DNA of 64,000 nucleotides from Anisakis pegreffii (lineage: Eukaryota > Nematoda > Chromadorea > Rhabditida > Anisakidae): positions 62,001 through 126,000 of the forward strand of contig JAPYMA010000172.1 of assembly GCA_035041965.1 (NCBI GenBank), given 5' to 3'. Each line of letters opens with the position of its first letter. The first letter of the stretch is position 1. Position numbers and translations under genes: made by a program. This document shows, piece after piece, positions 32,701 through 45,584 of this stretch. The notes beneath the pieces are model-generated. The model made no database searches. It worked only from the letters and a program-made list of their open reading frames with translations, and had not been told where the DNA came from.

Positions 32701-35263
32701 AGAAATGAATCGCTTCAGAAAAGTAATGCAAAGAACTTAAACCGTATAGAAGTAAATTTGCTTTAGTTGGAAGACTTCAGTAAACTTGCGGAATTGACAA
32801 GAGACAGTTAAGAAGTCATTAAATGCTCACAATCAGTGATTTTTTGTTCATAGTGACTAGTTGATGCAACAGTTGAGCGATGGTAATGATCGTAGTTTCT
32901 TGTGTTATTTTATGTTAGCCTGGAGTACTAACCAGCACAGTTGTCAAAAATTTTCGGAAAGAAATGATTCCAGTAAAATGTGGATATAAAATATCAAAAA
33001 AAAACTTTCACTATGCTCCAATGGCAAGCAAACCTCTCAGATTTAAGGCTTGCAACGTAGTTTAGCGAATTCAAATTGTCATATGATGAAGAAAGAAACA
33101 GTTGATTGAAATGTGAAAACACCTAAAAGAAATATTTTCAGAGCATGTCTTACCGTATGGAATATGGATATTACTATTGCGTTGAAGAATGCAAGAAAGT
33201 GAAAAAAAAATTGACAGAGGTTGAAATGAGAAATAGGTGAAGCGACATTGGAATATCAAATGGAAGTTTGAAGGAATGCTTTTCGCGAAATATGTCAAAA
33301 ATTTGGATAAGAACAAAAATCCCATCGAGATTAATATTTCAATGTTTGATATATGAAATATTGGCATCAGAACAGAACATTCTCATTCTTGAATGAATGC
33401 GGGAACATCGGAAACAGATTGCAAAAATTGTCGGCAGATGATTTGAAATCTGAAAAATATTTGAAATCTGCAGAATATTTGCAATCAAGAAAGATGCGTT
33501 GATCTGACTGCAAATGCGATGAAGGAAACAAATAAGTCTTCACTGAGGAAACAATTCGTCGCTTCGTTGGAAACTAACTTATTTATGCTTTCAAATTCAG
33601 TGTACGCAAAACAACAACTCAATGCTAGTCACGCTCTAATCACGCACTGCCGATGCATTTAATTTGATTTTTCTTTCATTTCATTTTTTTTCTCCAATTT
33701 CAAATTGTTTTCTTGCAATCTGCTTTTATCGTTTGTTTAACGAGGGATGTCTGTCAAAACAGAATTATTCACGAATGATTCAATTCAACACAACAAAACC
33801 TCAAAATGTTTACTCATTCCGAATTTGATTATTCTTTCTGAATTGTTATTCGCCAAACATCTAGCATAACAATCTGATTCAACGTCTAGCAACTGATTCA
33901 ACCAGGAAATAATCAAGACCAGTTACTGAATGGTATATCAATATTGTCATGATATTGTTAAAGAAAAATAAGATCGATCGAAATCATTTGATATCTTTGC
34001 ATGATATCGCCTAACAGGTGTTGACAGAGGTTAAATTGAACATTCAGAGTTTTTCGAAGCGGATCGCCTTAATAGCAATTTCTGATATTCAGCACGCAAG
34101 AATAACCTTGAAATGATGATAACAGCAATTGAATCACCTATCTTAAATTGTCATTTTAAAACAAATAAACTATCATTTGATAGATAATGCTTCATTTGAT
34201 ATAGCATCACCTACATTTTGATAATAGGCATAAAAATCTTGAGTAGTTTTGTCAACAACAAGGTAGGTAGCTTAGTGACGTTGACTGAATCTATTTTTAA
34301 ATTCAGAAAGAAATTTAATTCCTTACGGAGAATTTAATTTTTATCTTCAGAGATGACCTTGAATTCAGTCCCATTTTCGTTTTATCCAATGAAGACGGCA
34401 GCAAGGCTCAGGTTACTGTACAATTTCAATTACTGTATTCGCATAAATCTGATCAATTTACAATTACGTAAAATAAAGATTTGATTTGCTGATTCGTAAT
34501 GAGGTTGATTTGCTGATTAAATAAATAAATAATAAAGATTATGAAAATACATCTTAAGTATTATATGAATAATCCCAAGTATGATTATGAACATATATCT
34601 TAAGTAATAAAATATGAAAATATACTACGTAATAAAAGATTCTTAAGCGTTGTCGAGATTATGATCATATGAAAGTATATCCTTAATTTAAACATGGTTA
34701 AGATAGATAGGGGTGGATGTGTTAAGGTCTTTCAGCTCAAAAGAACCTCTTCGATGCACATTCGAATTTGTTTTAAATGATTTTCGGTGATCACTTCTAC
34801 TCCATAACTCTAGGAAAGAGCTCAATGCATCATTGAATAATTTCGGTTATTTCGACAAAGCAGAAACGAACAGTTTTTTGCCATTTATAAATGACGAACG
34901 CGTTGGAAACGTGAAATTTTTGGTGAATAAATTTTCAATTTTCGATTAACTTCAAAAGAGTGTTCGAGATAAATCAATTGAATTTGCAATTATACTCCAT
35001 CATAAACCAGCTAAGCGCTATCTGTAATTCTTTTAAAAATCATACGAGTGGGCATTGAAATGAGATTTCTCTAAGAAGAAATATTTTCAATTAAAAATTC
35101 ATGACTTTTTTGTCGTCTCTCAGACAGAGCCAACAATGTGTGAATGAATCATTTCGACAATATCGCTTATATCCGTTCAGTGAGAGAGAACTTATTAGCT
35201 TGTAACATACCATTGTATAACACATTGAAACACATTAAGGACTGATAATTTGTGATGGTACTT
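29782..35263. other. gene-free AT-rich region upstream of the BTBD8-like gene
   Basis: About 5.5 kb without a recognisable exon, RNA gene or complete transposon. The promoter of the BTBD8-like gene may lie in its left part if 29686-29781 is the first coding exon. A short SINE-like 3' end is at 34480-34537. Confidence 0.4.
34480..34537 (+). repeat. 3' end fragment of the SINE-like retroposon
   Basis: The phrase TTTGCTGATT occurs twice, first followed by CGTAATGAGGTTGA and then by AAATAAATAAATAATAAAG. This is the terminal part of the family at 8900-9142, with a small internal duplication. Confidence 0.5.
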
Positions 35264-35787
35264 GCTGATAATAATCTTAAAATTGTGTACAATAGACGAA
35301 ACAACAGAAATTCTCGTCGATAACTGTTCAAATAGTAAAATTCTCAGTAATGTATAAGGTAATACTAGTAGCAGTAATGTTCACAAACAGTAACATTAAA
35401 ACAGTAATGGTATCTGTCAGCGTTAAGACTAGGACACACGTAAACACATCAAAGGGATTATAGCTCATCAAAATATCTCCTGATGGTGTTATAACAACTC
35501 ATTAATGATACGTAATGATATGATATCGTGAGGATACAAGCTGATAATAATCTTAAAATTGAGTACAAATAAACGAAACAATAGAAATTCTCGTCGATAA
35601 CTGTTCAGACAGTAAAACTCTCAGTAATGTATAAGGTAAGACCAATAACAGTAATGTTGCGAACAGTAACATCAAAACAGTAATGGTATCTGTCAGCGTT
35701 AAGACTAGAATACACGTGAACACAACAAAGGGATTATAGCTCATCAAAATATCTCATGATGGTGTTATGACAACACATTAATGATAT
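35264..35787. repeat. two-copy tandem duplication, 276-bp period
   Basis: Unit 1 (35264-35508) and unit 2 (35540-35787) start with the same GCTGATAATAATCTTAAAAT and stay colinear to ATTAATGAT. Internal matches include GGTATCTGTCAGCGTTAAGA and GGGATTATAGCTCATCAAAA. The offset is 276 bases. AACAGTAA/AGCAGTAATG words also repeat inside each unit. An open frame in unit 2 on the minus strand is not preserved in unit 1, so the unit is unlikely to code. Confidence 0.85.
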
Positions 35788-38231
35788 CATAATGGCGATA
35801 AATAATAGAGTCTGAAAATAATTGAATGAAATCCTAATGGATACAATGCAATGGTCATAGTGAGATTTAAACTCGAAGAGATATACGAGCTTTTAATAAC
35901 CATACGCCATGATTCGTTCAATTATGTGCACTTAAATGCGAGTTGTTGCAATTAAATCATTATACATCATTTAATTCATACTCAAACACAAACGAATCAT
36001 GCAAATCACTCCAATATCGTTATTTTGTGATCTCCGCCTTTTCAAACTCTTCACAATGGCTGCCAAAACGAAACAATTTGAAAGATTCGAGGTTTTTCCA
36101 AGTGCTCCGATTGCGGATATTATTTTAAAACAATTCACTGGAACTATGAAATCGTTCTAAACGAATTATGAAGTTTGTGGCAATCTGCATGAAATTCATT
36201 GAACCAAGGAACATTTTTTTCATATGAAATAAATAAAGTGTTTGAAGTGCTTCACTCTTGTTCGAAAATTCTTCTAAATCAACCAGTAATGTCATGTCAA
36301 TGTCAATGAATCCACTCAATTTTATATTTCGTTCAACTTTCAAAGTTTCCATCGAAAATGGAACTAACAAGTGTGATTGAAAACATTTTATACAATCGAT
36401 ATCATGTCAAGACAAATTCATTATTGTGACGTGACTACTGAAATGAATGTCAGTTATCAACTGAAATTGAATGTTTTCTAAAAAGATCTAATCAAAGAAT
36501 CAGCGATATCTAAGCATCAACAATAATACTAATCAAATTTTACGATGCAATTGTTCGATGCATCACTGATAATAAAGCCAATAATAGTATCGACATTAAA
36601 AATGATACATAACAACTCTCAAATACATACGATTCAACTCTAACGCCATTCTGTCTTCACTCAACCCCTCTAAAAAGGCATTCAGCAATTGAATGTTGCA
36701 ACCGAATCGTAACATAAATTTTATTTCCATCTGAACTCTGATTTAGTAAATTTTTAAACGAAGGGAGAAAAAACGGAAATCTCGTCATGGCAACAGATGT
36801 TCCCTGTTACTAGGGATCAAAATTTTAACATGGAGAAGATTTAACCAATAATATGAATATTTTATGAGTCAGTCAACTTGCTCATTTTTTAACTCTTAAT
36901 TGTATACTATGTTCATTTTGAAACTCGGTTTAAAAAAGATTACCTCTTATTATGTGTATAATCCAGAAATGTCTTCAGTCAAGACCAACAATGTAATTCC
37001 AATTCCAACGTTGATCATTTAAGGGAAGCCCGCAAATTTTGAAACGCAGTGAAATTTCTGTAGAGAAAATGATACAATGACCGGAATTAATGATGCAAAA
37101 ATGATTTGTTTAATGGGATTCGATTGATTTGTTGCACTTGAATTTGACTTTCAAATGAAATGACATTCAATTCGTGACGATGAATTCATTAATCGTCGAC
37201 GAAACTGATTGCCTTGTACTCATTGCGAGATCCAATGTAATTCTCATCCGGAATTGATACTTTTCAGATAAACAATCCAATACTACTCCACATATTCCCC
37301 TCAATGGTGAAAATATTTTATCGTTCACCAGTAGCTCTTGCTTCCATTTCATAACATAATGAAAGAATGTACAAAATTGTATGACATATTGTTGATACAA
37401 AATTGCAATTAACTTTAGGACTTGCACATGAAATTCATTTATTCAAACAATTATCAATTATAGTTCGACTAAGAAAGATGATACTGAATAATAGAGGATG
37501 TATACTTCAAGAATGAAATCAGTAAGAAGTTTTGCGATGCATTCCTATGATAAGACAGTAGCAACGTAATGAAAGGTAGCTGAAACTACTCTGGAAAGCG
37601 ACAAAATGAGGGAAACATTTTTATATGCAACATGAAATCTAAATGTAATGTGCTTCAAAATAAGTGGAGTAATCGAACAGACGAAAAAAAAGAAACTACT
37701 TCCCTTATTGAAAAAATCGGAATGCATTGAACAAAACATGCAAACATGACCTCACTCACAAACAAACACAAATAACACAAGGTAATAGCACACTCAAAAA
37801 CGTAAATTTTAAACGAGCATCCATTAATGGGACTCGATGTGTAAGAGTGCAATATAGAGTGGGCATTTGATTTTCATGGCATCATACAAGCTCTTAAATG
37901 AAACAACATTATGCATTTTTCATGAACAAAAAAAGTTATTTGAATGACTCATGATCTAGCATACATACACATGACTGCAATCGCAATTTCATGACAACCG
38001 CAAAAGGAGGCAGTTCATTAAGCTGATTACATAGCGAATGTAAACACGATAGGTTTCGAGACTTTGAATTGATAAGAAATACTGAAAAGATGTTTGTGGC
38101 GTGGAGAAAGGAAAACGAACTGAGAGGATATGATTCAAACGACAAGAAGACACAACACACTCTAATAATCCGACAATTAAGATGTGTTTATTTTCTGACG
38201 GAGCAAAATCACGATGGTTGACCAGTTTTCA
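35788..38231. other. gene-free AT-rich region
   Basis: Nothing recognisable beyond chance open frames. The minus frame at 36125-36370 (81 codons) has no splice context or known motif. Confidence 0.4.
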
Positions 38232-38360
38232 GCATCAATAATACTGATACGCCATTCGTCTTCCAGCAAAACTTCCTTTAGATCGCGGGAGGAACATTGC
38301 TCGAAAACAAATGGTGTATTGACACGTTGATGTTGTCGAGTTTGAGCCAGGCTATGATTT
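38232..38360. mobile_element. foldback MITE, copy 2
   Basis: In reverse orientation this matches the element at 5231-5340. Shared features are ATCATAGCCTGGCTCA, TCAATACACCATTTG and TTTTCGAGCAA, then a diverged loop and GCGTATCAGTAT. The inverted repeat is more degraded here. Two copies 33 kb apart establish it as a dispersed family. Confidence 0.5.
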
Positions 38361-41300
38361 GGTTCTTATTTGATTATCTATTTTGAGATTATCTTCACCA
38401 TTGTCACTAACAAACATGCTATGAGATATTTCGCATACCTCATCAATATGGAATAGTATAATAAATTTCTACACCGATTGAATCACCCGCATAAAGTACT
38501 GTGAAAGCTATACAAATGAAGCTTTTTCAACAAGCGATGGCATTTTCCAACTGATTATAAAGGCAAAAAATCAGTCAATACGATTGTAAACGTATGATAA
38601 AACGATAAATTGGCGATAAAACCGAATAAAATGATAAGAATTCATGCAAAAACAAGTCGAAGATGCAAAAGAACTTTTCCGATTCGATAAAGAAGCTATC
38701 AAATGTAATCAATTATATCGCTTGTTGTTGCTTCATTATCATGCCATATTACCATTTATATACTCAATATATCTCTTGAAAATGAAATATTTTTGCTGAA
38801 TGCAATCAATTTTACCTCCATTTTCCATCATAATAATCATAACAAGCGTCGGCAAACGATAACAATTTTAACTTTAGTTATTTTTCAGTGCAATCACACA
38901 AAATTGCTTGCCATATCAATGAGACAATAAGACTACTGAACATCATCACATACCAGATCTTTGCATAAAATTTAGAATATACCACAAAAAACGCCTCGCA
39001 AATGCTTGATAAGCTACTCTTTTTCGAACTGTCAACAAACCAAACAACTATCAGCAAGCCACGTATGAGTTTAGACCTTTAACGATGGCAGTTTTTTTTG
39101 AAAATTATCGAATTTTTATTTCAAATTTTCATTCGCTATTCCATCTTCTCAACTGTCATCTCATCAATTAGCATCCACACTTCTCAAATAACTCTTTTCT
39201 TAAGCGTCAAACTTAACGCTTCACAAGCCATCGTTGCTATCCATCACTCATTCTTATTGTTGATTCCTTAATTGCAACTTCTTCACAGAATGCAATCGAA
39301 TTTATCACGCATCCATTCAACTCATGCCTCGTGATGCATAATTCCTAAGGGAATGGATGGCTGTCTTATCAAGCACTACGAAATTTGAGAAAACGTCTAA
39401 AAATACATCAAAAAACGAACATTTAAAAATTAAACCAAAATAAACTCACTGAAATGATTGATATCCAGTGCATTTAGTTACACATACATGTCATATAAGC
39501 ACATTAACAGCTACCACTACATACGTATAACAATGCTAGCCATGTTGTTGCTAAAGAATATGCTATCTGAAAGCTTCCACAAACCAGAGCCAACAACCCA
39601 AGCAAGTCTCAAGGCTCATTATTCGAAATATGCTTTCAATGTGCTGTCGATATCCTACTCTGTCTCGTTTCCGCTGCCTCACTCTTGTCATCAAATAGCT
39701 AGTAGTCTCATTCGATGTGTCCAATTTTAATGATAGTCACACAAAACACACAAACCATAGATGATATTCAAGAAGACATGATATCGAGATATACACATAG
39801 ATACGTATAGCAACATGAACACATGATGAATTTACGTACGTATATACTTATAAATAAACAAGGAACGAATGGAATATTGATTATAAAATGGATAATGATT
39901 AGTGAGTGTTGTGTTCATCTAGGTTTATTGTGGTTAGTTACACTGCTGGATTAGCTTGAATGATTTTGCCACTGAATGCTATTATAATTTATGAGCTAAA
40001 TTGATTAGGAATAGAGGATTGCCTTCGATGCACAATGGATAGTGGTCATTCAGCGGTCAGTTGCTATGGTGGCTTAAAATGGTGAACAGCAGTGAATGAT
40101 CGTAGACTATTTGTCAATCAAATGCATTTTAGTAATTTGATTCTTCTAATAATTATTCTTATAGATCGTCGTTTCTTAGCCGGTCAACGTTTTTAAGTCA
40201 GTAATATATATGTTACCTTTCGAATACTATACTATAACCAACATTATTGAATGTAATGCCGGAAAAAGTATAGTATTACATTGCAGTCATTTTGAAATTT
40301 TCATGCTCTATTAAAACTATACATATGAGTTACTAGCCGTTTTATCAGTGTTTACTTTCACTATATGAAATCATCTTATTCATAAATACCACCATATAAT
40401 CGATACATACTTAGTTTTCGCCAGATCAGTAGCACCTCCCAGTTAATCCTTGTTTCCGGATTTCGTCATAGATAATTTTTTAATACTCTTACACCACCAG
40501 CACTGAGTACATTCTTGAAGGTTCCATAGAAAAACACTACAATAAATGAGTACAGTCAATGCTAAAATGCTAAACTAGGCAGGAAATTGGTTTTCAAGTA
40601 TTTATTTGTATGCGGTGACGCAGATGAAATATCAAACCAAACACAACAACCACCAATAATACCTTATTAGGCACAAAAAAGTACAACTAAGCGTATTGAA
40701 TTCAATCGCATTTTATTTATTGCACATGATGCACGATATCGCACGCGAACATTGCAATAAAATTTACCACAAAGCGATTTCCATCGACGTTCGTCCGTGC
40801 AATGAGCACGTAAAGACAATCCACAAGGGAAGAAGTAAGAGTGACAAAAAATAAATTTAATTTATTTTAGGCTTACTATTAGCAAATTCTTCTGTAATTG
40901 AAAAAGCTCTCAACATTTTTTGCTCAATTTTTTGGAATGTAAACTCAAAATGACTGATTCACCTTTCTGACATCAAACTTTAAATAGTCAGCGTGTCTTT
41001 TTTTCGTATCCGTTTACTTTTGAGAAAAAATTCGTTGCTGAGTACTTAGAAAATGGTTTCCGATGGTACGGCGAAAAGAAAGTAGGCGATATAAGTACTG
41101 CATCAAACACTCACTGTTGACTATTACAAAGGAACATAAACAAAGTGACTGAAAAATTAAAAATATTTTTTAAAAAACTGCAACAATTTGCGATGATTAA
41201 TAGAACACGCTATTTTCCGCATTCATCATCTTTAATTAACAAAAGTTGTTATAGTTTGTCCAATGAGAAGACGAAAAATTCACATCAAAAAATAATTCTG

Positions 41301-44300
41301 AATTGATATCTGATCATGACCTGATCAGTTATCATTTACTATCAATTAAAAATGCGACATTTTAGGCTTTAAGACTTTTCAGAGATATCACCCACCATGA
41401 ACGTTAATTAGTAGAATGCCGATATCCCATAAATTAAACATCATGGTGAATTGGGCAATATGTTTTACTTATTCATACCTTATTTATTACCATGTTTACC
41501 TATTTAGCTTACTTAACTATTCATCATATCTACCCTGTTATTACGTGTTCACTAATTGATTATTCATCACATTATTCATTACTCATAATCGATGCCTACC
41601 CATAATTTAAACATTTTCATTACATCCACTACTTCTCAATAAAACTATCTACTCAGATCGCATGTTTCGCAGACAAAACTATCCCTCTATGATAGATATT
41701 GATCGCTGTATTCAATAAGGAAGTAAACAAGAAGAAATATAAGTCAAAATTCAAAATCAAATTAATGAAAAGCAAAACGAAATAGCAACTAACCATCGAG
41801 TTTGTTACTGCTTAAATGAAGAGTGGCCGAGCGACTTAGATGATGTACGTCGTCGTCAAATCGAATGAATGACACAAATCGATATGCATAAGCAAAGCAT
41901 CTTCTCGCGGAAACGTTTCATGTCGTCGTCGTCGTCGGCAAATCTCTGCTACTGCTGCTTTTTCCTTTGAGGATTATTCGTTGATATCATCAGATGATGA
42001 CGCTTCAATGAAGAAAGCAATTCAATGAGCACTGCTCTTTGAGCAATAAAAATCACTTCACAAATAACTTCGCACATTCTCATTGTCGAATGATTTTTCA
42101 TTGTAACATGAAAGTGGCATGAAAAATGAAAGTTTTTCGATGGAAACTTGCGTAAGTTTAGAAATTATTCACTGAAAGCAATCAAAATCGCTCCTTAAAA
42201 TGAGCATTCGAATGAGGAGGCGATTTCCGTACAACAATCAAGAATACGTTTGAGTGTATGTGATAAAGAAATGCGCGAAGAAATTCAATTTCTCAAAAGC
42301 AGGACACTTGATTAGTCTTGCAATTCCTTCGATAAAAAACGAATCAATCAATTTTGTGGAATGGGGAGACGTGTTGATTCAGAAAAAATCTCCTCCAATT
42401 CAATGAAAAGAGTTCAGCTTGAAAGAAGTTTTTCGAGTGATGTGCGATTCTTTGAGTCAACGCTAACAATAATAATTGCGATTCTATTCCACTTTTGAAA
42501 AATGGGCAGACATGTTTGCTGGCAAAAATAGATCTGTTGGTTTAAAAAAAATAGAGATGGAAATAATTTTTTCTCGATTGCATTTTCTCAGTCCCACGAT
42601 CCGGACAGTTCGATCAATAAATGCCAGCCGCTTTTGCGGCGTAAGTATGGAACGATATTGAAACGAACTCGAAAATGCATCTTATAACCAAAATAACTAT
42701 TCAACGATCTCGACCAATCTAATCATGTTCATTATCCCAATTTATCCCATTGCCAGCAAATCTATGTCATCGCATACTCTCTTCTTCAAAGTGTTCATCT
42801 CTATTCATCGAGAGCAAAAAGAAAAGATACACGCTGGAAGCTGCTGTGCATGCAACGAAACCGTGCATGTTTATTAGCGTGGATGAAAGCTCATTTCGAT
42901 GATATCTTTGGCCAATTCCCTTGTGACCAGCTTCTCGTTTCGCGAAAAATGCAATCAAGCATTGGCAAAATTGTTGAGTGGCGTTTTCGATTTAGAGTTT
43001 TTCAATGCAAAATTCAGAGGATGGCATCATTCATTCAACAATTCTTCAGTTAAATGCCGTAAATACATTGTGAATATGGAACAGATGCGATAGATCTATT
43101 ATCTTCATAAAGAATAATCAGAGTAATTTCACCGCGTAAAAGCGTTTACAAAAAAATCCGCTATCCTTGCGGGATAATTTATAGAATTTAAAGCTGAGCT
43201 ATCATTTTTCTCCTATCACTTCCTCGCCTACCATTTTTTGTAAGTCTAAAATTCTTTGGAATTTCAATGTTCAAGACCTGAATCCCAATGTTTATCCAAT
43301 GCAGCAAACAATCCCAAATCCCATCTCATAGCCGATTTCTTCAATCATTGCGCATCGATCTGCATAACTCGCATATCTACTACCCACATCTGTGATCGTG
43401 TCCTTCGGGAATTCTGAGTGCGAATGGTATCTATCCAATTGATGACAAATACGTCAACTGAATGTGCTTTGAAGGTTGTGTGTTCGATTATCTGTGCACT
43501 CTTTGGTAAATTTCCCTCAAAACCGAACATATACGAGCTTAAATGAATGATGTAAACACGCATAGTTTATTTGAACAAGCCGTATGTTGTATTGCAATTA
43601 TGTTAATCGTTCACATTCGCTGAATGCTTCTCAGTAACGTCACATAATCTTGAATTGTTTTGGACAACTGCAGTTCAGCCGTTTCGGACAAATCGCCTAA
43701 CACTCCATTATTCTCAAGTAATCGCTCTTTACTTCACTCAATACAAAGAATCCAAACAACCCTCAAGTCATAAGCGTGCTCCAGCTGTGAAGCCAATTTG
43801 CCCACTTCTCCTTCTTAAGCAGAAATTGATTCTGTGAATAGAGAATTTGAACATACGATAAGTTCTACTTATATTACAGGAACAGCACTGAGGTGCAATA
43901 CCCGAATTCATCTCTCTCTTTTCAATCATTCATCTCCCTTCCAACAACCAACACTTCATCTGATGCTCGCTAAGAGTTTGAAAGTATATTCGACCAATCC
44001 AAAAACTGTAGTTGAGTTCTCACTAGCCAACTATGTGCGGTCAAAGCATGTCAACCTAATTTCAAATGATACAATTTATTACGAATCATTTTAATGAAGT
44101 GTAAATGATAACATTATATCACGGAAATCGAACACAAAATCAGTAACTTTCATTACATGTATTATATTTAGCGTATCACTCAAGTACAATTCAACGATTC
44201 TTAACTGTTTCCTAGACAATTCCTATCACAAACTTCATTCAAAACCACCTTCGTCGAACCGTCTTGAATAAAACAAAGGAACTTCACATTCTACAGCGAA

Positions 44301-45549
44301 CATCACGGAAGAAGCGATATGCTAACAAGACTTCATATAACAGCTTATTCGAATGTAACAGTAAACGGCTAACAAGTGAAAAACAATACATGGAAATGCA
44401 CAGAAACCAAATGTAACCTATGAAATTCAAGTGCGAAGTAGATTAAACAAATGCAAATTACAACCAATAAAATAGGTAATAATCACGATGAAAACAACAG
44501 AGTTGATTAGGACAAGCACACAGCTATTGACGAAATAAATAAAGAACCACCTAACAACACAATCAAACAAACACGCAATAAATCAATTTCATGCATGTTC
44601 TCACCATCAACTGAACAGTTGATCAATGCAAAACAACACTATTCTCTCACAAGATCACTTCTGATCAATACGATGAATTCTTTGCTATCATAAAAGTGTT
44701 CGAAATCGATCTCTCGCCAACTGTAATTTCTGATATACATCTTTCAGAGAACGAATCAGTTACTGAATCAAATTTGCTGACATGCAACTGCAGACCATGA
44801 AATCGCTTGATCTCTATATCCTTATCACTATACGTTCATCACTAGATAGTGAAATCTAGCTAAGATGAGTTAAAGAGACGAGTTAGTTCTGAGTCTTTCG
44901 CAGTCATAAATCGACAACAACAACAATTTGAAAACAAAATTCAAATTCACTACTTCAAAAACAGCCAAAATGAAAAACTGAAATCATAACAGAACTATTC
45001 ACTGAGACAACAATTGAATTGCATGAACACTCAATCAACGAATCGCAACTATCGACAATTCAAAAATTGAATGTTCCCTTCAAATGCAGTCGCGAACACA
45101 ATCAAAGCATAATAAAATCAACGTAAAATAAACAGCTAAGTGAAGAAAAATACATCGGAGTGCATAAAAATCAAACGAAATCAACGACATACTTAATTCT
45201 GAACAAATAACAAATGAATGAACAACATCTTTTACGAACAAATCGCTGAACGAATAAATCGATAATCAAAAGCAAAAACAAAGCAAACAAAAAACGGAAC
45301 AATGACATTAATTAATAACAACCGATTGAAAATCATCGAATCTTATATCATTTGACACGAATAAATCAACATTTGGGAATAGTTTGCACATTGACGCTTC
45401 ACAAGGACATTCTTTCAAACACATTCATCTTCATGAGTCATGGCGATGAAACAAAAAACGGCAAACGACAATCAGGTTAACGACTGATAGAGACAACTGC
45501 AAGGTGTATCCTTTACTACAGCATGGCCATACAAACAAGCATAATTGAT
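38361..45549. other. gene-free region downstream of ACLY
   Basis: No confident gene in about 7 kb. Points of note are an 11-base perfect inverted repeat at 40223-40277, a GTC/TCG-rich stretch at 41867-41940, and a less AT-rich interval at 42470-43090 with one exon-like segment (42592-42642). The other open frames look like chance. Confidence 0.35.
42592..42642 (+). other. exon-like segment of unknown gene
   Basis: A 51-base plus-strand block preceded by a good acceptor (CATTTTCTCAG) and followed by a consensus donor (GTAAGTATGG). It is open in two frames and less AT-rich than its surroundings. A second less AT-rich block follows at about 42757-43050 after CCATTGCCAG and is open in one frame for about 98 codons. 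No family is recognised in any frame. It may be a diverged small gene, a pseudogene or chance. Confidence 0.2.
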
Positions 45550-45555
45550 TTTATT
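45550..45555 (-). terminator. polyadenylation signal of ACLY
   Basis: AATAAA on the minus strand, about 30 bases beyond the ACLY stop codon (TAG, 45585-45587). It is the first canonical signal downstream and implies a very short 3' untranslated region. Confidence 0.55.
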
Positions 45556-45584
45556 ACATGAATCCAACTAGAATTAACTGGGCA

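Noticed and set aside
39458..39730. 90-codon plus-strand open frame
   Set aside because: No codon bias, splice context or recognisable motif; consistent with chance in AT-rich DNA.
41815..41890. tRNA-like A-box word GTGGCCGAGCGAC
   Set aside because: No matching B box (GGTTCRANNCC) follows at the right distance and no cloverleaf can be drawn.
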